Origin: Sanderia malayensis
Lineage: Eukaryota; Cnidaria; Scyphozoa; Semaeostomeae; Pelagiidae
DNA: 64,000 nt
Assembly: GCA_013076295.1 (NCBI GenBank)
Contig: RQOL01000520.1
Location: forward strand, 62,001-126,000
Direction of reading: 5' to 3'
Part shown: piece by piece, positions 29,137 to 40,114 of the stretch
How positions within the stretch are numbered: the stretch's first letter is position 1
Layout: every line of letters begins with the position of its first letter
Position numbers and translations under genes: made by a program
Notes under the pieces: generated by a model
Told to the model about the DNA's origin: nothing
What the model saw: only the letters and a program-made list of their open reading frames with translations
The model's database searches: none

Positions 29137-29244
29137 AAAAATTTGTGGACATTAAGGTACCTTTTTGCTAATCGTGTGGTTTTGAAGTGGATGAAATTTC
29201 TATTGAATCGACTGGCCAGAAGTGCATAGTTGTTAATTTACAAG
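29137..29244 (+). pseudogene. KDZ gene exon 5 with in-frame stop
   Basis: Flanked by acceptor TTTTATAG and donor CAAG|GTATAT, phase 1 to phase 1, matching exon 4 and exon 6. The frame reads ...FVDIKVPFC, then TAA at 29169-29171, then SCGFEVDEIS...CIVVNLQG. The stop lies inside what should be a C-x-x-C-G zinc ligand pair, so it is a nonsense mutation in real coding sequence rather than a mis-set frame. Confidence 0.7.
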
Positions 29245-29447
29245 GTATATGATTGATTTTGTACTTTCCCTTGCAGTATATTTTACAGGTATCACAAACA
29301 TGCCAGGAACATAATTCAGCAATCTAATCTCTCCTGCTATCTAAATGTTAGTCTCTGAATGTGCTTGTTATGTATTTTCAACTACAATTTACCACAATTC
29401 ATTCTGTTCACAGGCCGCTATGATTTACTTAAACCCAAGTTACTCTT

Positions 29448-30303
29448 ATGGCGATGGTGGTGAAGCACGTATTTTTCATTGCTCTCCTTCTGATTATCAG
29501 CTTTAGAGTAAGAAAACCTGCTTTCGTCTCTGGTGGTAGCTTATATTCAAGTCCTTCTGACGAGTACTTAAACAAGCACTGCGAGACTTATATTTTCTCT
29601 AGTCTATGGCAAACAAGAGTTGGCAGATACAATCTTGCTGTCAAATGTTCGAAGTCAACATTTTTTAGCCTATTGTTGCTGATGTGTGGAGATGTTCATC
29701 CTTGCCCAGGACCAAGTCAAAATAATAGATTTAACCCGGAGCTGGCAAAGCTTACTTCTAAAAAAGGAGTCAAGATTCTTCACCATAACGTGCGTGGCTT
29801 TTCGTCAAACTTTGACCATGTAGTTGAGATGCTGAAGAGTTTCCCCAATATGGATATATTATCACTGAGCGAGACACATTTTCAGCAAGGAAGAGTGGAC
29901 GAAAACCCTGAGGCATTGTATGCTATACCTGGATTTTCCTTTGTAAACAAACCGAGAAAGTCAGGGAAAGGAGGTGGAGTAGCAGCATATATCTCGGATA
30001 AAATAACCTACAATCAACGATTTGATCTCGAAAAAGAAGAAATAGAATGTATCTGGCTTGAAATCAAACCATTAAAATCCAGCCCATATCTAACTGGAAT
30101 TATTTATCGTCCACCAAATTCATCAAAACACCTGTCAACAAATTTTAACAATTCTTTTGATGAAATGTTAAAGAATTCGTGCAAGTCGTCATTGGAAACG
30201 ATACTCCTGGGAGATGTGAATTATTTAGTTTCAGGGGACGGAAAAGACTTCAAATCTATTATCAGCTCAAATGGTTTAAAGCAAATTATTCGAAAGGCAC
30301 CGG
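29448..30303 (+). pseudogene. LINE ORF, N-terminal part: leader, 2A-like motif, endonuclease
   Basis: Starts MAMVVKHVFFIALLLIISF, a hydrophobic leader that looks like a signal or membrane anchor. Residues ~70-90 form a second hydrophobic stretch ending in GDVHPCPGP, the position where many LINEs of this group carry a GDVxPNPGP or 2A-like motif. An exonuclease/endonuclease/phosphatase domain follows, with HHNVRGF, LSETHF, the acidic EEIECIWLEI strand, YRPPNSS and LLGDVN. The real frame is lost near 30,300, where the sequence slips into the frame of the reverse-transcriptase part; the open frame then runs on to 30,365 without meaning. Confidence 0.82.
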
Positions 30304-32587
30304 AGTCTGCAACACCACAAAAACTCTTATTGACATCATTGCAACGAACAGACCTGAGACAATAGTACACCATGACGTAATACCAACAGGCATTGGCGAT
30401 CATGATATGGTAGGATGCGTTAGAAAAATAAATTCGACGAAATTCAGTCCAAGATTAATCAAATGCCGGGACTATAGAAAGTATAACCCAAAAGAAATGT
30501 GTGAAGATATAAGAAAGCAAAACTGGCACCCGGTTCTCAATTCCAGAGAAGTAAACGAGGCTTGGAGGAAAATGAAAAATATTATTTTGGAAATTTTTGA
30601 CAGGCAAGCCCCTAAAATTGTGAAAAAAGTTAGGGGCAAACTGGCACCCTGGTTAACTGATGACGTAAAGAACCATATGAATGAAAGAGATAGGCTCCTC
30701 CGCAAATTTAGGAAAACGCCACATATAGAGTTGTATAGAGCACAGTATAAACAGAAGCGAAATCTGGTAAATATTGCTATAAGACGGGCAAAAGCATCTT
30801 ACTATAAAGATCTTCTGAGTGAGAACTCAACCAGTGACCCAAACAAATTCTGGAAGAGTGTAAAATCGATTTATCCAGGAAAAGCAAAGAGCTTAAGCAA
30901 CAACCGAGTATTTGAAATCGATGGAAAAGAATCATCAGACAAAACCGAAATCTCAAATGGTTTCTGTTCATTTTTTATGAATATTGTGTCATCTTTGAAG
31001 CAAAAATCAATCTTGCTTAAGACTTTTGCATGGCAGTTTCATGCTTCCATCCCAAAGAGAACAACAGATGTGTTTAAATTTCAATTCGTAACAAACATGG
31101 ATGTAGAAAAGATTATTAAATCCATAAAGCGGTCAAAAGCAACTGGAATTGACGACCTTCCCCCAGGTCTCATAAAAGATGCTGCTGACGTGCTTTCAGT
31201 GCCACTTTCCCACATAATAAATGTGTCTCTTGACACTGGCCAATTCTCACAGGAATGGAAATCAGCTAAAATCATTCCTTTGCACAAGTCAGGATCTACA
31301 ACAAACTTTGATAACTATAGACCGATATCAGTTCTACCCATAGTCTCCAAGGTGATAGAGAAGATTGTACAGAAGCAGTTGATAAACTTTTTAGATCAAA
31401 CCAAACTACTTTCTACAAGACAGTTTGGCTTCAGAGCAAAAATGTCAACAGAGTTAGCAGCAACACTTTTGCTAGATGACATCAGGAAAAGCGTAGACGA
31501 AGGGCAAATTGTCGGTGCCGTCTTTATTGACCTCAAAAAGGCTTTTGACACCATTAGTCATTCCAAATTGATGACAAAGCTACCATCATATGGCATTAAC
31601 GGCAAAGAACTTACCTGGTTTGAGGACTATTTGTTTAATCGGTCAGCACAAGTAAGCTATAATGATGTATTATCAGAAGCTCAGCATTTATTATCTGGTG
31701 TTCCACAAGGCTCCATCCTTGGACCCTTACTCTTTGTTTTGTTCTTTAATGACATAACTGATGTAATTGAGACCAATATTGTCAAATATGCTGATGATAC
31801 GGTTGTTTATTGGGCAGATAAAAATGTTACAAATATTAGCAAAGTCCTCACAAATGAAATGACAAAGCTTGAGAAATGGATGGATGAGAATGAACTAATT
31901 CTAAATGCAAAGAAAGGAAAAACAGAGGTGTTGGTTTTTGGAACTGCCCAACGACTGAAACGACAGAGTGAAGAAATATGTGTACAATACAAAGGGATTA
32001 AAATCAATGAAACAACTTCGTATAGATATCTGGGAGTACAAGTCGACCCAACGTTGAACCTAAACTCCAATTTTGAACTATGTTATAAACGAGCTTCTGG
32101 CAGGTTACGTCTTCTTTCAAAGATGAGATGTTTCTTGGACACCGCAACAGCGTGTATACTTTATCGTTCTATGATTGTACCTTTGGTTACATATTGTGGG
32201 ATATTAAACCTGAAACTAGCGTCTGGTCAATCGAGAAAATTAGACGCTCTTCGTGAAAGAGCTTTGGGAATAATTGGCGTAGGCTCAAAGGAGGGCAGTG
32301 GTCTATCACCTGAAAAATCAAATATAAAGCGAGCTTGCATCCTGGTATATAACATCTTAAATAATGATATATGTGACGCCTTACAGAGCCATTTCACAAT
32401 GAATACACACACATAGTCCACAAGAAACAATAATTGCCTAGCCACTTCGCCAAGCATCAAAACTGAATATGCACGAAAAGGTTTTCGCTACATGGGGGCA
32501 AAATTATATAACAATCTACCGATAGATGTCAGACGTGCTGACAATAGAAAGGATTTTAAGGAAAAACTGGACTTATTTTTAAGATGA
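30300..32587 (+). pseudogene. LINE ORF, reverse transcriptase part
   Basis: Continues from the endonuclease after a one-base frame slip. The linker TLIDIIATN and the GDHDMV box end the endonuclease. The RT shows all core motifs: RSKATGIDDLP, DNYRPISVLP, FIDLKKAFDTISH (motif A), SGVPQGSILGPLLF (motif B), KYADDTVVY (motif C) and LNAKKGKTEVLVFG. A TAG at 32414-32416 interrupts the C-terminal domain; the same frame continues with GFRYMGAKLYNNLPIDV, the usual ending of this group, and stops at TGA 32585-32587. Frames on the opposite strand here are shadows. Confidence 0.88.
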
Positions 32588-32811
32588 ATAGAACATCTGT
32601 TTTTAACCTGTTTTTGAAAAATCGTCATGGACTTTATTTATTGTTTAAATTTAATTTGAATTAGGCATTAACGGCATTAATTTAATTTTAATTTTAAGTT
32701 AACAAAAAAAAATTTAAATTAGGCTTTTAGTATTTCTTTTCATTTCTTTTAGGCAGGACAGGCATTGAAAACAGCAATCTTGTTGAAGCTTTTATCCTGT
32801 TAAAATATTCG

Positions 32812-32838
32812 TATTATTATTATATTATTATTATTATA
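32812..32838 (+). repeat. TTA microsatellite at LINE 3' end
   Basis: Short (ATT)n run. Simple repeats of this type often end CR1/L2-like LINEs and help to place the 3' boundary. Confidence 0.7.
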
Positions 32839-33247
32839 AGTATAATTGTGATTATTGTAATGAAGATTTTGACGTGTTTACTTGCACATCATTGATAAGA
32901 TCCGCTTACTGGCCTGGAAGCATGGGCAACATATCATATATTTTTGATGAACAGCCATTTATATTTTGGGATAAGCTAAAATCATTCATGCCAGGCACTT
33001 CTGAGTCTGCTTTTTTGAGAAGCCTTGAGGATATATCAATGGACAGAAATAGGGTATGTTGTTGTACATAGTTCAAGTTATCAGACAAATTAATATATTT
33101 TAATAGATAAGCCCCTGACATTTCATGCCACTTATGAAAACTGTGTTGACACAGGATCTGAAGTACAGAGTGACTGCTTAGCATTGAACAAAAATGAGGG
33201 TGAATTTTACTCTACACACAATGCAAGTCTGTACACCTTCTTCAAGC

Positions 33248-33668
33248 CGTTGTTACTAAAACGTGGAACTAGCGGAACGGAGCGCGGAACATGCTGACTG
33301 ACTCCGGAACGACCACGGAGCTAGCGGAACGACTGCGTAACAGGTGACAATGGATATGGAGAACACGAAGGCCTATCTCTTTTAATTTCTTCCGTTTCTT
33401 ATCTTCCGATATAACTTACAGTTGAATACGTGGTTAATGTGAAGCAATGACTACACTTCATCCTTTGATTCATTTTTGACTTTCTGTGAAACATTTTCCC
33501 GTTGAAGCAATAGATACCCGTGGATTAAAATAAATGATTGGTGTGGTGTATATATCGTTCTGCTGGTTCCGTGGTCGTTTCGTAGTCATTCCGCTTGTTC
33601 CTTGCGATTTCCTTGGGGGTTTCGCCTATTCTGTAATCATTCCCCTAGTTCCTCGTTTTAATAACGTC
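33248..33668. mobile_element. MITE-like element in KDZ intron 7
   Basis: Imperfect terminal inverted repeats: GTTACTAAAACGTGGAACTA at the left and the reverse complement of CCTCGTTTTAATAAC at the right. Inside, subterminal inverted copies of GGAACGACCACGG face each other. There is no coding capacity. It lies wholly between the donor at 33,200 and the acceptor before 33,764, so it should be neutral for splicing. Ends are approximate and the family is not known to me. Confidence 0.6.
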
Positions 33669-34414
33669 GTACTTTTAGCTCATTCCTATTTTTACATGAA
33701 CCATTCCTATTTCTTTGGGTATTATTTCTCACTTTTGTTTTTGTATCTCTCTGCTGTAGCAAGGAACAGTAAACAAGACTGCATTTGCACAATGCTATAA
33801 GGAATGGAAATTTTGTCACATGCAAACAGAAGTAATGCAGATGAAGAATTTGTTTGAGTGTCCAAGTTGCAGCATACAGCAACATTCAAGTCATGTGGAT
33901 GGAAATTGCAAGCTATACCGCTATAAGTCATCTGGAAAGTACGTGGTATTTGCCAATATTGTGTACCAAATTACTTTATCAAAGCACACTATTGTGAATT
34001 AAGTATATATTTATGTTGCTTGGTATTTTGCTCAGACTAACCCTGCTCTCATTAGCGTTTGCTTCGTACACAATGGCTCGGAATATCTAGATCACTTCAA
34101 ATTTTGATGGCTAATTAATTACATATATTCTTCATTGCATTTTTTTGCAGACGAAGAAGACAGTCCTTTTATGGAGATTTATTTTTCTGTGATGACAAGC
34201 TAGTTGACAATGCTCTGCAAATCATTTACAATAACCCAGACATTGGAAGAATTTCGGTAACATTTTCAAATATAATACCCGCAGGTTTTTCACATTTTTG
34301 GCTTTACTTCACAAACTGTTGTTGAACAACATATGATGTTGTGCATGAGTGATTAACGAATGATGTTTTTGTGCTATTTTCCGCATTACATTAGCTTTTT
34401 GGTGAATTTTGTAG

Positions 34415-34747
34415 GCAAATGAAAATGGACTTTGTGGCTCTACGTTTTGGAAGGCTGCTCGGAATAAGGCACAAAAGTTTGCCAAACTTGATGAGACTGG
34501 AATTGTGATGGTATCCTGTCGACACCAGATTGCATTAAAAGCATTGAATATGTTCAGAGGCAAATTGTTTGGTTACAGCTATTACCTGCACAAAAACGTT
34601 TTAGCTGGTACTGGGCTATCAATTTTATACAGTGATGTGGCCTGTAAATACTCGAAATGGCTGGAAAAAGTGGACCCCGAGCTTTATCAGCAAAGCAAAT
34701 ATGCAATTGGAATGATGCATGTCAAGGGGCACCCCTCACACTGTGAG
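34415..34747 (+). CDS. KDZ gene exon 10: transposase core
   Basis: 111 codons, phase 0 to phase 0, no stop. Contains LDETGIVMVSCRHQIALKAL, an FRGKLFGY motif, YSDVACKYSKWL with the second catalytic Asp, and MMHVKGHPSHCE, all in the order seen in KDZ transposases. The first catalytic Asp lies in exon 8 (33764-33938, HVDGNCKLYR, preceded by the FECPSC zinc-ligand pair); the Glu lies in the second half of exon 11 after the inserted element. Confidence 0.8.
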
Positions 34748-35173
34748 GTAAACTTTGAACTATAGTTTCGAATTCTGATTTTCATTACAATACACTGGCC
34801 TGTGGCAAATTCTGCAAATTGTTTTTCTTTGCTTTGAACATATTCTGTTTCGCTTCTTCTCGTCGTTACATTGCACTTTTCAAACACAAAATTATATAGG
34901 TCATCATAAACAAGACGAGGAGAGAGTGACTGCTATATAAAGTCATTATATCATGTTTCAAGCCATTCATGCAAGCGCGTGCCATTCAGACCCAAAAGTT
35001 TAAAAATAACTTATGATATCTTGTATCTGTGTTGAGTTCCTCCCGCGTTAAGCTTAGTTTCATGAAAGACGCATTAAGCTCATATTGCAGTTTTTAGTGC
35101 ACTTTTCCTTATAATTCTCAATTTTTGCTGCTTTCTCCAGATTCTCTCTGGTGGGCTTTGGATGGAAGACTCT

Positions 35174-36190
35174 TAGACAGGGCATATAATCTGACAAACT
35201 AACAAACATGCTAATGTTTGTTTTTATGGCTGGAATCGATAGATTAGACCATCAGCTTTCAGAATTCACCGCATACCTTTCCGAAAAATGTTTTGTTTTC
35301 ACGTGATCGATGACGTCATATTAAGACAAATTTTAACAATTAAAGTGTGATTACTTTTAACAGGAATGAGATATCAAAATGAAAATTGCATTTCTGGAAA
35401 CAACTCAAATAGACCTATCGAATGATATATATTTTTTTAATTTTTGATGAGATGAACATTTTGGTTGATGACGTCATCGAATTTTTTTCCTCTTCTTTTT
35501 GAATAGTTAGTTAGAAAAGACAGATTCGTCTGATAGCGATTTTTTTCTTTAACGTTTTAGTTTTTTAACGTAGCCTCCGGGTGCCAAAACAGCGCTGCTT
35601 TTTGTAGCTTGCACTTCAAAACATGTAAAACCGAAATGATAAGTTGTATCTAACAACTTCCAAAGAGCGAACTTAGAAAGCGATAAACCAATAACATGTG
35701 CGAGACCAGGTTTTGGCATCAAAAAGTGAAAATATAGTGCCCCAAACAGGCGAATTTTTTCGAAACACCCATTATAGTGTTCGTTTTTCGAACTGGAGTG
35801 AACGAGGAGACGTCCTAATGAGATAATATGGATTTATGAGGCATTGAAACAAACTAACTATTCAAAAAGAAGAGGAAAAAAATTCGATGACGTCATCAAC
35901 CAAAATGCTCATCTCATCAAAAATTAAAAAAATATATATCATTCGATAGGTCTATTTGAGTTGTTTCCAGAAATGCAATTTTCATTTTGATATCTCATTC
36001 CTGTTAAAAGTAATCACACTTTAATTGTTAAAATTTGTCTTAATATGACGTCATTGATCACGTGAAAACAAAACATTTTTCGGAAAGGTATGCGGTGAAT
36101 TCTGAAAGCTGATGGTGTAATCTATCGATTCCAGCCATAAAAACAAACATTAGCATGTTTGTTAGTTTGTCAGACTATATGCCCTGTCTA
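35174..36190. mobile_element. 1,017-bp non-autonomous DNA element with ~340-bp TIRs
   Basis: Two arms of roughly 340 bp (35,174-35,512 and ~35,850-36,190) are near-perfect inverted repeats beginning TAGACAGGGCATAT. The core of ~340 bp has no open frame. It sits in KDZ exon 11 with a 3-bp duplication TCT (35171-35173 and 36191-36193): removing one TCT plus the element restores GGAAGACTCTGGTTTTACAC, in frame and with the expected KDZ residues (WMEDSGFTPGEEDEQ). The arms contain paired TGACGTCAT sites. Three-base duplications fit PIF/Harbinger-like or CACTA-like elements, but the TIR does not let me choose. Confidence 0.88.
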
Positions 36191-37330
36191 TCTGGTTTTA
36201 CACCAGGAGAGGAAGATGAACAGATCTTTAGCTATTTATCAAGAATAGGAGGAACAACAAAATACAGAAGTACGATTTTCTTTTGATTGTAGACAGAAGC
36301 TGGGTAATCCAATTGCTATTTTTATTTAAATCACTATAATCTTTTTTATTCTTGTGATGCTGAAATAGATGGTGAAAGAATATATTTCAATGATTTGCTG
36401 AACATGTCTATAGTGTCTGTACTCTTTTTAGGAAGAGAAGAAGCAATAACAGAGCATGCAGCTGCATGGAATAAACGAAAATTGGAAAATTTTATACTGA
36501 ATTTGCGCAAGAGATACCAACATGTAATACAGCTCTTTGCATGTGGCGTTTGTTATTGCTCAGACCAAAATATAAATGTTCACCATTGTTTTTTTTCTAA
36601 TTGTTATTTCTCAATAGATTCTGGAGAAACAAAAAAAAGTGCAGGAAGAACAATGTCAAAAGTTGCAAAAATGTCCCTGTCCCATCACAGTAGATATGTA
36701 CGAGGATTGGAAAAGGGAAGCAGTTTTAAATGCACAAGGTAATTTCCTTGAAATACTTGCTTGACCTATTAAGATATGTTGTTTTCTACGTACAATAGCA
36801 TCAATTTTGATCGAATTCAGCTTTAACTTTTTGTACAACTCTACCATATTGGATTTTAGTTGCACAGAATTCAACTTTGTCTGTAAACGTTACTGGCAAA
36901 GAAGAGTTGTTTATGCTGTATATGCTGCTGAAGAGATAGATAAGCTGCCTGATATTGAAGATCATGTCTGTGTCGTAGAAGATGTTATTCCAATGAAGCT
37001 CTCTATTCTTCGTCTGAAAGTATTCTCAAAGAGCCTTGATGCGCTGCAAAGAAGATACTGCACCCTTAATGAGCAATTCCTTACCAATGAAGACAGTGTA
37101 CTGGAAAATACTGAAGAAAATAGTCTTAATGTGTATGAAAGCATATTTTCCGCACACCAACGTCGCATAGAAGCAACTGCCTATAGTATTATACATATGA
37201 CAAACAATTTGAATAAACTTGCAGGTTTGTCTTTCCAAGTTGTGATCGGTCTATTTTCTTGGTTACTATTTGATCATGGAATATCGAATACTTTTTATGG
37301 TTTTATTTTTTTCATCATTTTTTGTAGATA

Positions 37331-37517
37331 CAGTGGAATCCCGCTATAACGAACTCTGTAGGGACCTAGAAAATAGTTCGCAATAGCGGGAGTTCGTTAT
37401 ACAGAAGGGACATTTTTTTATGAAGAACTACTTCCCAGAATCCAAGGGACCGGAGTTTTAGTTCGTAATAGCGGGAAGTTCGTTATAAACGAGGTTCGTT
37501 ATAGCGGGATTCCACTG
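37331..37517. mobile_element. 187-bp MITE, pogo/Tigger-like ends, TA target
   Basis: Begins CAGTGGAATCCCGCTATAAC and ends with its reverse complement, flanked by TA at 37329-37330 and 37518-37519. CAGTGGAA-type ends with a TA duplication are usual for non-autonomous pogo/Tigger (Tc1-mariner superfamily) elements. It lies three bases inside KDZ exon 15, after acceptor TTTTGTAG. Confidence 0.85.
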
Positions 37518-38392
37518 TAGTAGTAAAAAAAGGAAAAAGATTCGTGCCTTCGGAAGAAGATTTCCAGGCAGTCAGACTTATTGAAAGATCATATTGCGGT
37601 ATACAATGAGAATGTTATGCAAATCAAGTCAACTGGAAATAAGAAAATAACTTTGCTTTCATGCTTGCAAGACAGTTTTCCGTGGAGACAGATGGGATCA
37701 GATGAGGCGATTGGTAACGTATTTGAATGTTGTTATTTTTATTAAAAAGTGATTAAGATGACGTAGGCAAATCCCGTACATTTTTCGCAACACTAATTAA
37801 GTACATTTTTGTGTTCGTTCTGAGTGCTATATAAGTTCTGAGGTATACAATGAGTATTTGATCTTCTGTAGCTTCGTCCGAGCTAAAACATGATTTGCTC
37901 GTTTGGCTGAGGAACTGGTGCTCAGAACTGAAATGAGGAATACCATTTGGTTCTTCAAAGAAAAAAAGTTAAAATCTCTTGAAAGCCATTTGAAGGAGCT
38001 TAGTGGTAGGTATAATAGATCATTCTTATAAATGTTTGTATAATATACTAACTGTATACTAATTAAAGCCTAGTATACTAATTAAGATCTTGCGAAATTA
38101 TTTCACATAGCAAATGGGTAAATTTTGTTTTCAGACCTGCTTGAAAAAGAGTCCGAACATGAAGCATCATCTGGCGTACAAAATGAAGAAGGCGTATGTA
38201 TTACTGTGATAACTTATTTCATTAACATGTGTTATGTGGAATGAATTGTATTTTGCGCATGTAAGAATATCTTTGAAACTTTGCTTGCTTCTCCGCAGAG
38301 CAAAATATAGCTAAACTACGTAGATAATTTCCCTAATTCATTTTTTGCACATACTCTGTATGTAGCTATTTAACTGTGTTCTTTGTCTGTAG

Positions 38393-38695
38393 AGTCGATA
38401 TGATACTGCAAAAAAGTCTCCTGATGTTGTCAAAGGAAAAATGGCCCTTGTCAGCAGAGGGATAAATTACTGTAAACTGCAGCTCCAATCAGCATGTAAA
38501 GTATTTAGCACATGTATTGACAGAAGCACAGCAGCCGAGCCTGACGTAGCTTTTGAGACCTGTCACAACGATGCGGTATCATACTCTGAAGATGATGCAG
38601 AGTTTTTTGAAGAAGATAGCTCAGAGTTTCGTGATTTGGCTGAATTGTCTGATGCATCGCTTTCAGACAGTGAAAACGACGATATGTATTTCTAA
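38393..38695 (+). CDS. KDZ gene last exon, acidic C terminus
   Basis: Acceptor TCTGTAG, phase 0. Encodes about 100 residues from SRYDTAKKSPDVVKG through a Cys-containing helix to a strongly acidic, Ser-rich tail ending SENDDMYF and TAA at 38693-38695. An acidic tail of this kind follows the KDZ core in many members. No lesion seen here. Confidence 0.7.
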   Translation, partial: SRYDTAKKSPDVVKGKMALVSRGINYCKLQLQSACKVFSTCIDRSTAAEPDVAFETCHNDAVSYSEDDAEFFEEDSSEFRDLAELSDASLSDSENDDMYF

Positions 38696-39231
38696 TTGAA
38701 AAGTAATGTAACAGATTTTTATTGAATTTAATTGAGAGACTCTGTAGGTATTTAATGGAATCGAGAGAGCAAGAAATTTATAACATTTTGGCCTATTCAA
38801 CACATTAGGTTATGCCATTGCATACCAGTTCGTAACTAGTTCTGCTAGCTTTCATGTGTATTATTACAACCAATAAAGTTTCTACTGGCATGCAAACTAA
38901 TTAACATGTGAGCCATTGTGTACGAAACCTTCCCGTTTTCAGCCTCTGTGGTTATTCAGGGGATTTTTATTCCCCCAAGGGGTCGAAATGTGACAAGGCA
39001 GACATCAGCATTTCGTTTCAAAAATGCTACAGTGTTTCAGTTCGGTTCAAATTCATCAAGATGTTTGTACCTAGGCAGGTGTTTTTACCTAGGCAGTCAC
39101 GTTCCTTAACGCGTAGCATAGATGCATTGCATAATGAGTATGTAGTAGTTGTTTGTATAATAATTGGAAATATGTGACTTTATAATATTTTTACGAAATT
39201 CCGATATTTGGAGTAAAGGTAAAAAAAGATA

Positions 39232-39655
39232 CCGTAAATCCTGGATTAAGCCTCCAGGGGGTTATTTCGCAAAAAATGTTTTAGAATGGGGGCTTATTCC
39301 AGGGCTTATTCTCTTAGGGCAAAAATTGTCAGTGAGATACGCTGTTTTTGTGGCGATATCTATGCCACAGTATCTTGAACAAACAAGAACGATGTCAGTC
39401 AAAAAACAATGTATTTGCACTAAAATTAATGTATTTTAGTGACAAAACCTCAAACAATTTCCAAAGTTTTAAAATATAAAGTTTTCAAGTTTTATCAAAA
39501 TTTATCCAAAAGTATTCCTGTAAACTTATGATTTACATTTCATCCAGTTCTTCGACTTCTGCTAAAATCGAAATATCCCATGGGGGCTTATGGCAGGGTG
39601 GGGGGTTATTTTCCATAAAATAATTTAAGATGGCGGCTTAATCGAGAATTTACGC
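39232..39655. mobile_element. MITE with CCGTAAAT ends, TA target
   Basis: Left end TA-CCGTAAATCCTGGATTAAGCC, right end the reverse complement of TAGCGTAAATTCTCGATTAA. TA sits at both edges (39230-39231 and 39656-39657). Subterminal GGGGGCTTATTCC and GGGGGCTTATGGC repeats. No coding capacity. Related in ends to the elements at 39845 and 45367. Confidence 0.72.
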
Positions 39656-39844
39656 TAATGTTTGTTTCAATTCTATTGTTTTATTTTGGTTATGCGAGAT
39701 AAAATGTAACCAAAGTGTCCTCAGTGTCCTGAATTTCCGTACGTAATGAGCATTTGTTTGATACCATGAACATTTATATGCGAAAAGAATAAATATGCAT
39801 GTAGCCAGATTTTCAACTAATTTTCATTTGGTGCATTTCTCTTA

Positions 39845-40114
39845 CCGTGTTTCCTCTAATAAACATGCGGGCGCTTATTAAATATTTTGCCACTTATTTC
39901 ACACTTTTTGATTTTAGGGTGGGCGCTTATTGGAGGGGGCGGTTAAAATAGGGTGGGCACTGACTAGAAGAAATACGGTATTTTTATTCTTTTCATTATG
40001 GTTAGCAAATCATTATTAAAGGAGAGTGCTATAATTCGAGGGGGCGCTCAATTAAAAACAAGTTTTTTAGGGGATGTGCTGATTCAAGAGGAGCGCTTTT
40101 TCGAGGAAGTACGG
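39845..40114. mobile_element. MITE with CCGTGTTTCCTCT ends, possibly compound
   Basis: Left end TA-CCGTGTTTCCTCTAATAA. A matching inverted end (AGAAGAAATACGG-TA) closes at 39,978 and another (TTCGAGGAAGTACGG-TA) at 40,114. Either two related elements abut, or one copy is nested in another. GGGGGCG and GGGCGCTTATT motifs fill the interior. Confidence 0.65.

Larger units (their letters stand above)
29442..32867 (+). mobile_element. LINE (CR1/L2/Jockey group), inserted in KDZ exon 6
   Basis: A non-LTR retrotransposon with endonuclease and reverse transcriptase in the same orientation as the KDZ gene. KDZ coding sequence runs up to GATTTACTTAAACCCAAGTT (to 29,441) and resumes at TTTGACGTGTTTACTTGCAC (about 32,868), giving a continuous frame of the expected KDZ kind (...KPK|FDVFTCTSL...YWPGS). 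The 3' end is marked by a short TTA microsatellite near 32,812-32,838 followed by ~30 bp of uncertain origin. The element starts just before its own first ATG, so it may be 5' truncated or have a very short leader. It carries a frameshift near 30,300 and a TAG at 32414-32416 and is not active as it stands. No clear target-site duplication. Confidence 0.85.
26749..38695 (+). pseudogene. Intron-rich KDZ-superfamily transposase gene, disrupted
   Basis: About 18 exons whose phases fit together: 26749-26830, 27916-28155, 28342-28407, 28599-28952, 29137-29244, 29414-33053 (split by a LINE), 33112-33199, 33764-33938, 34151-34256, 34415-34747, 35141-36269 (split by a long-TIR element), 36369-36523, 36618-36738, 36860-37224, 37328-37713 (with a MITE), 37872-38005, 38135-38193 and 38393-38695. 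Order of parts: start MADHVDES, basic region, CxC2-like cysteine cluster, then an RNase-H-like core with the three acidic positions of the KDZ family (HVDGNCKLYR, YSDVACKY, PGEEDEQIFSYL), a coiled tail and an acidic C terminus ending SENDDMYF. Lesions: TAA at 29169-29171 inside a C-x-x-C-G motif, and frame breaks near 36,930, 37,540 and 37,902. KDZ proteins are cut-and-paste transposases; whether this copy was a transposon or a domesticated gene is open, since no TIRs were found around it. Family assignment is from motif recognition, not a search. Confidence 0.82.

Noticed and set aside
30221..32460. Minus-strand frames across the LINE
   Set aside because: They are antisense to the conserved reverse transcriptase motifs.
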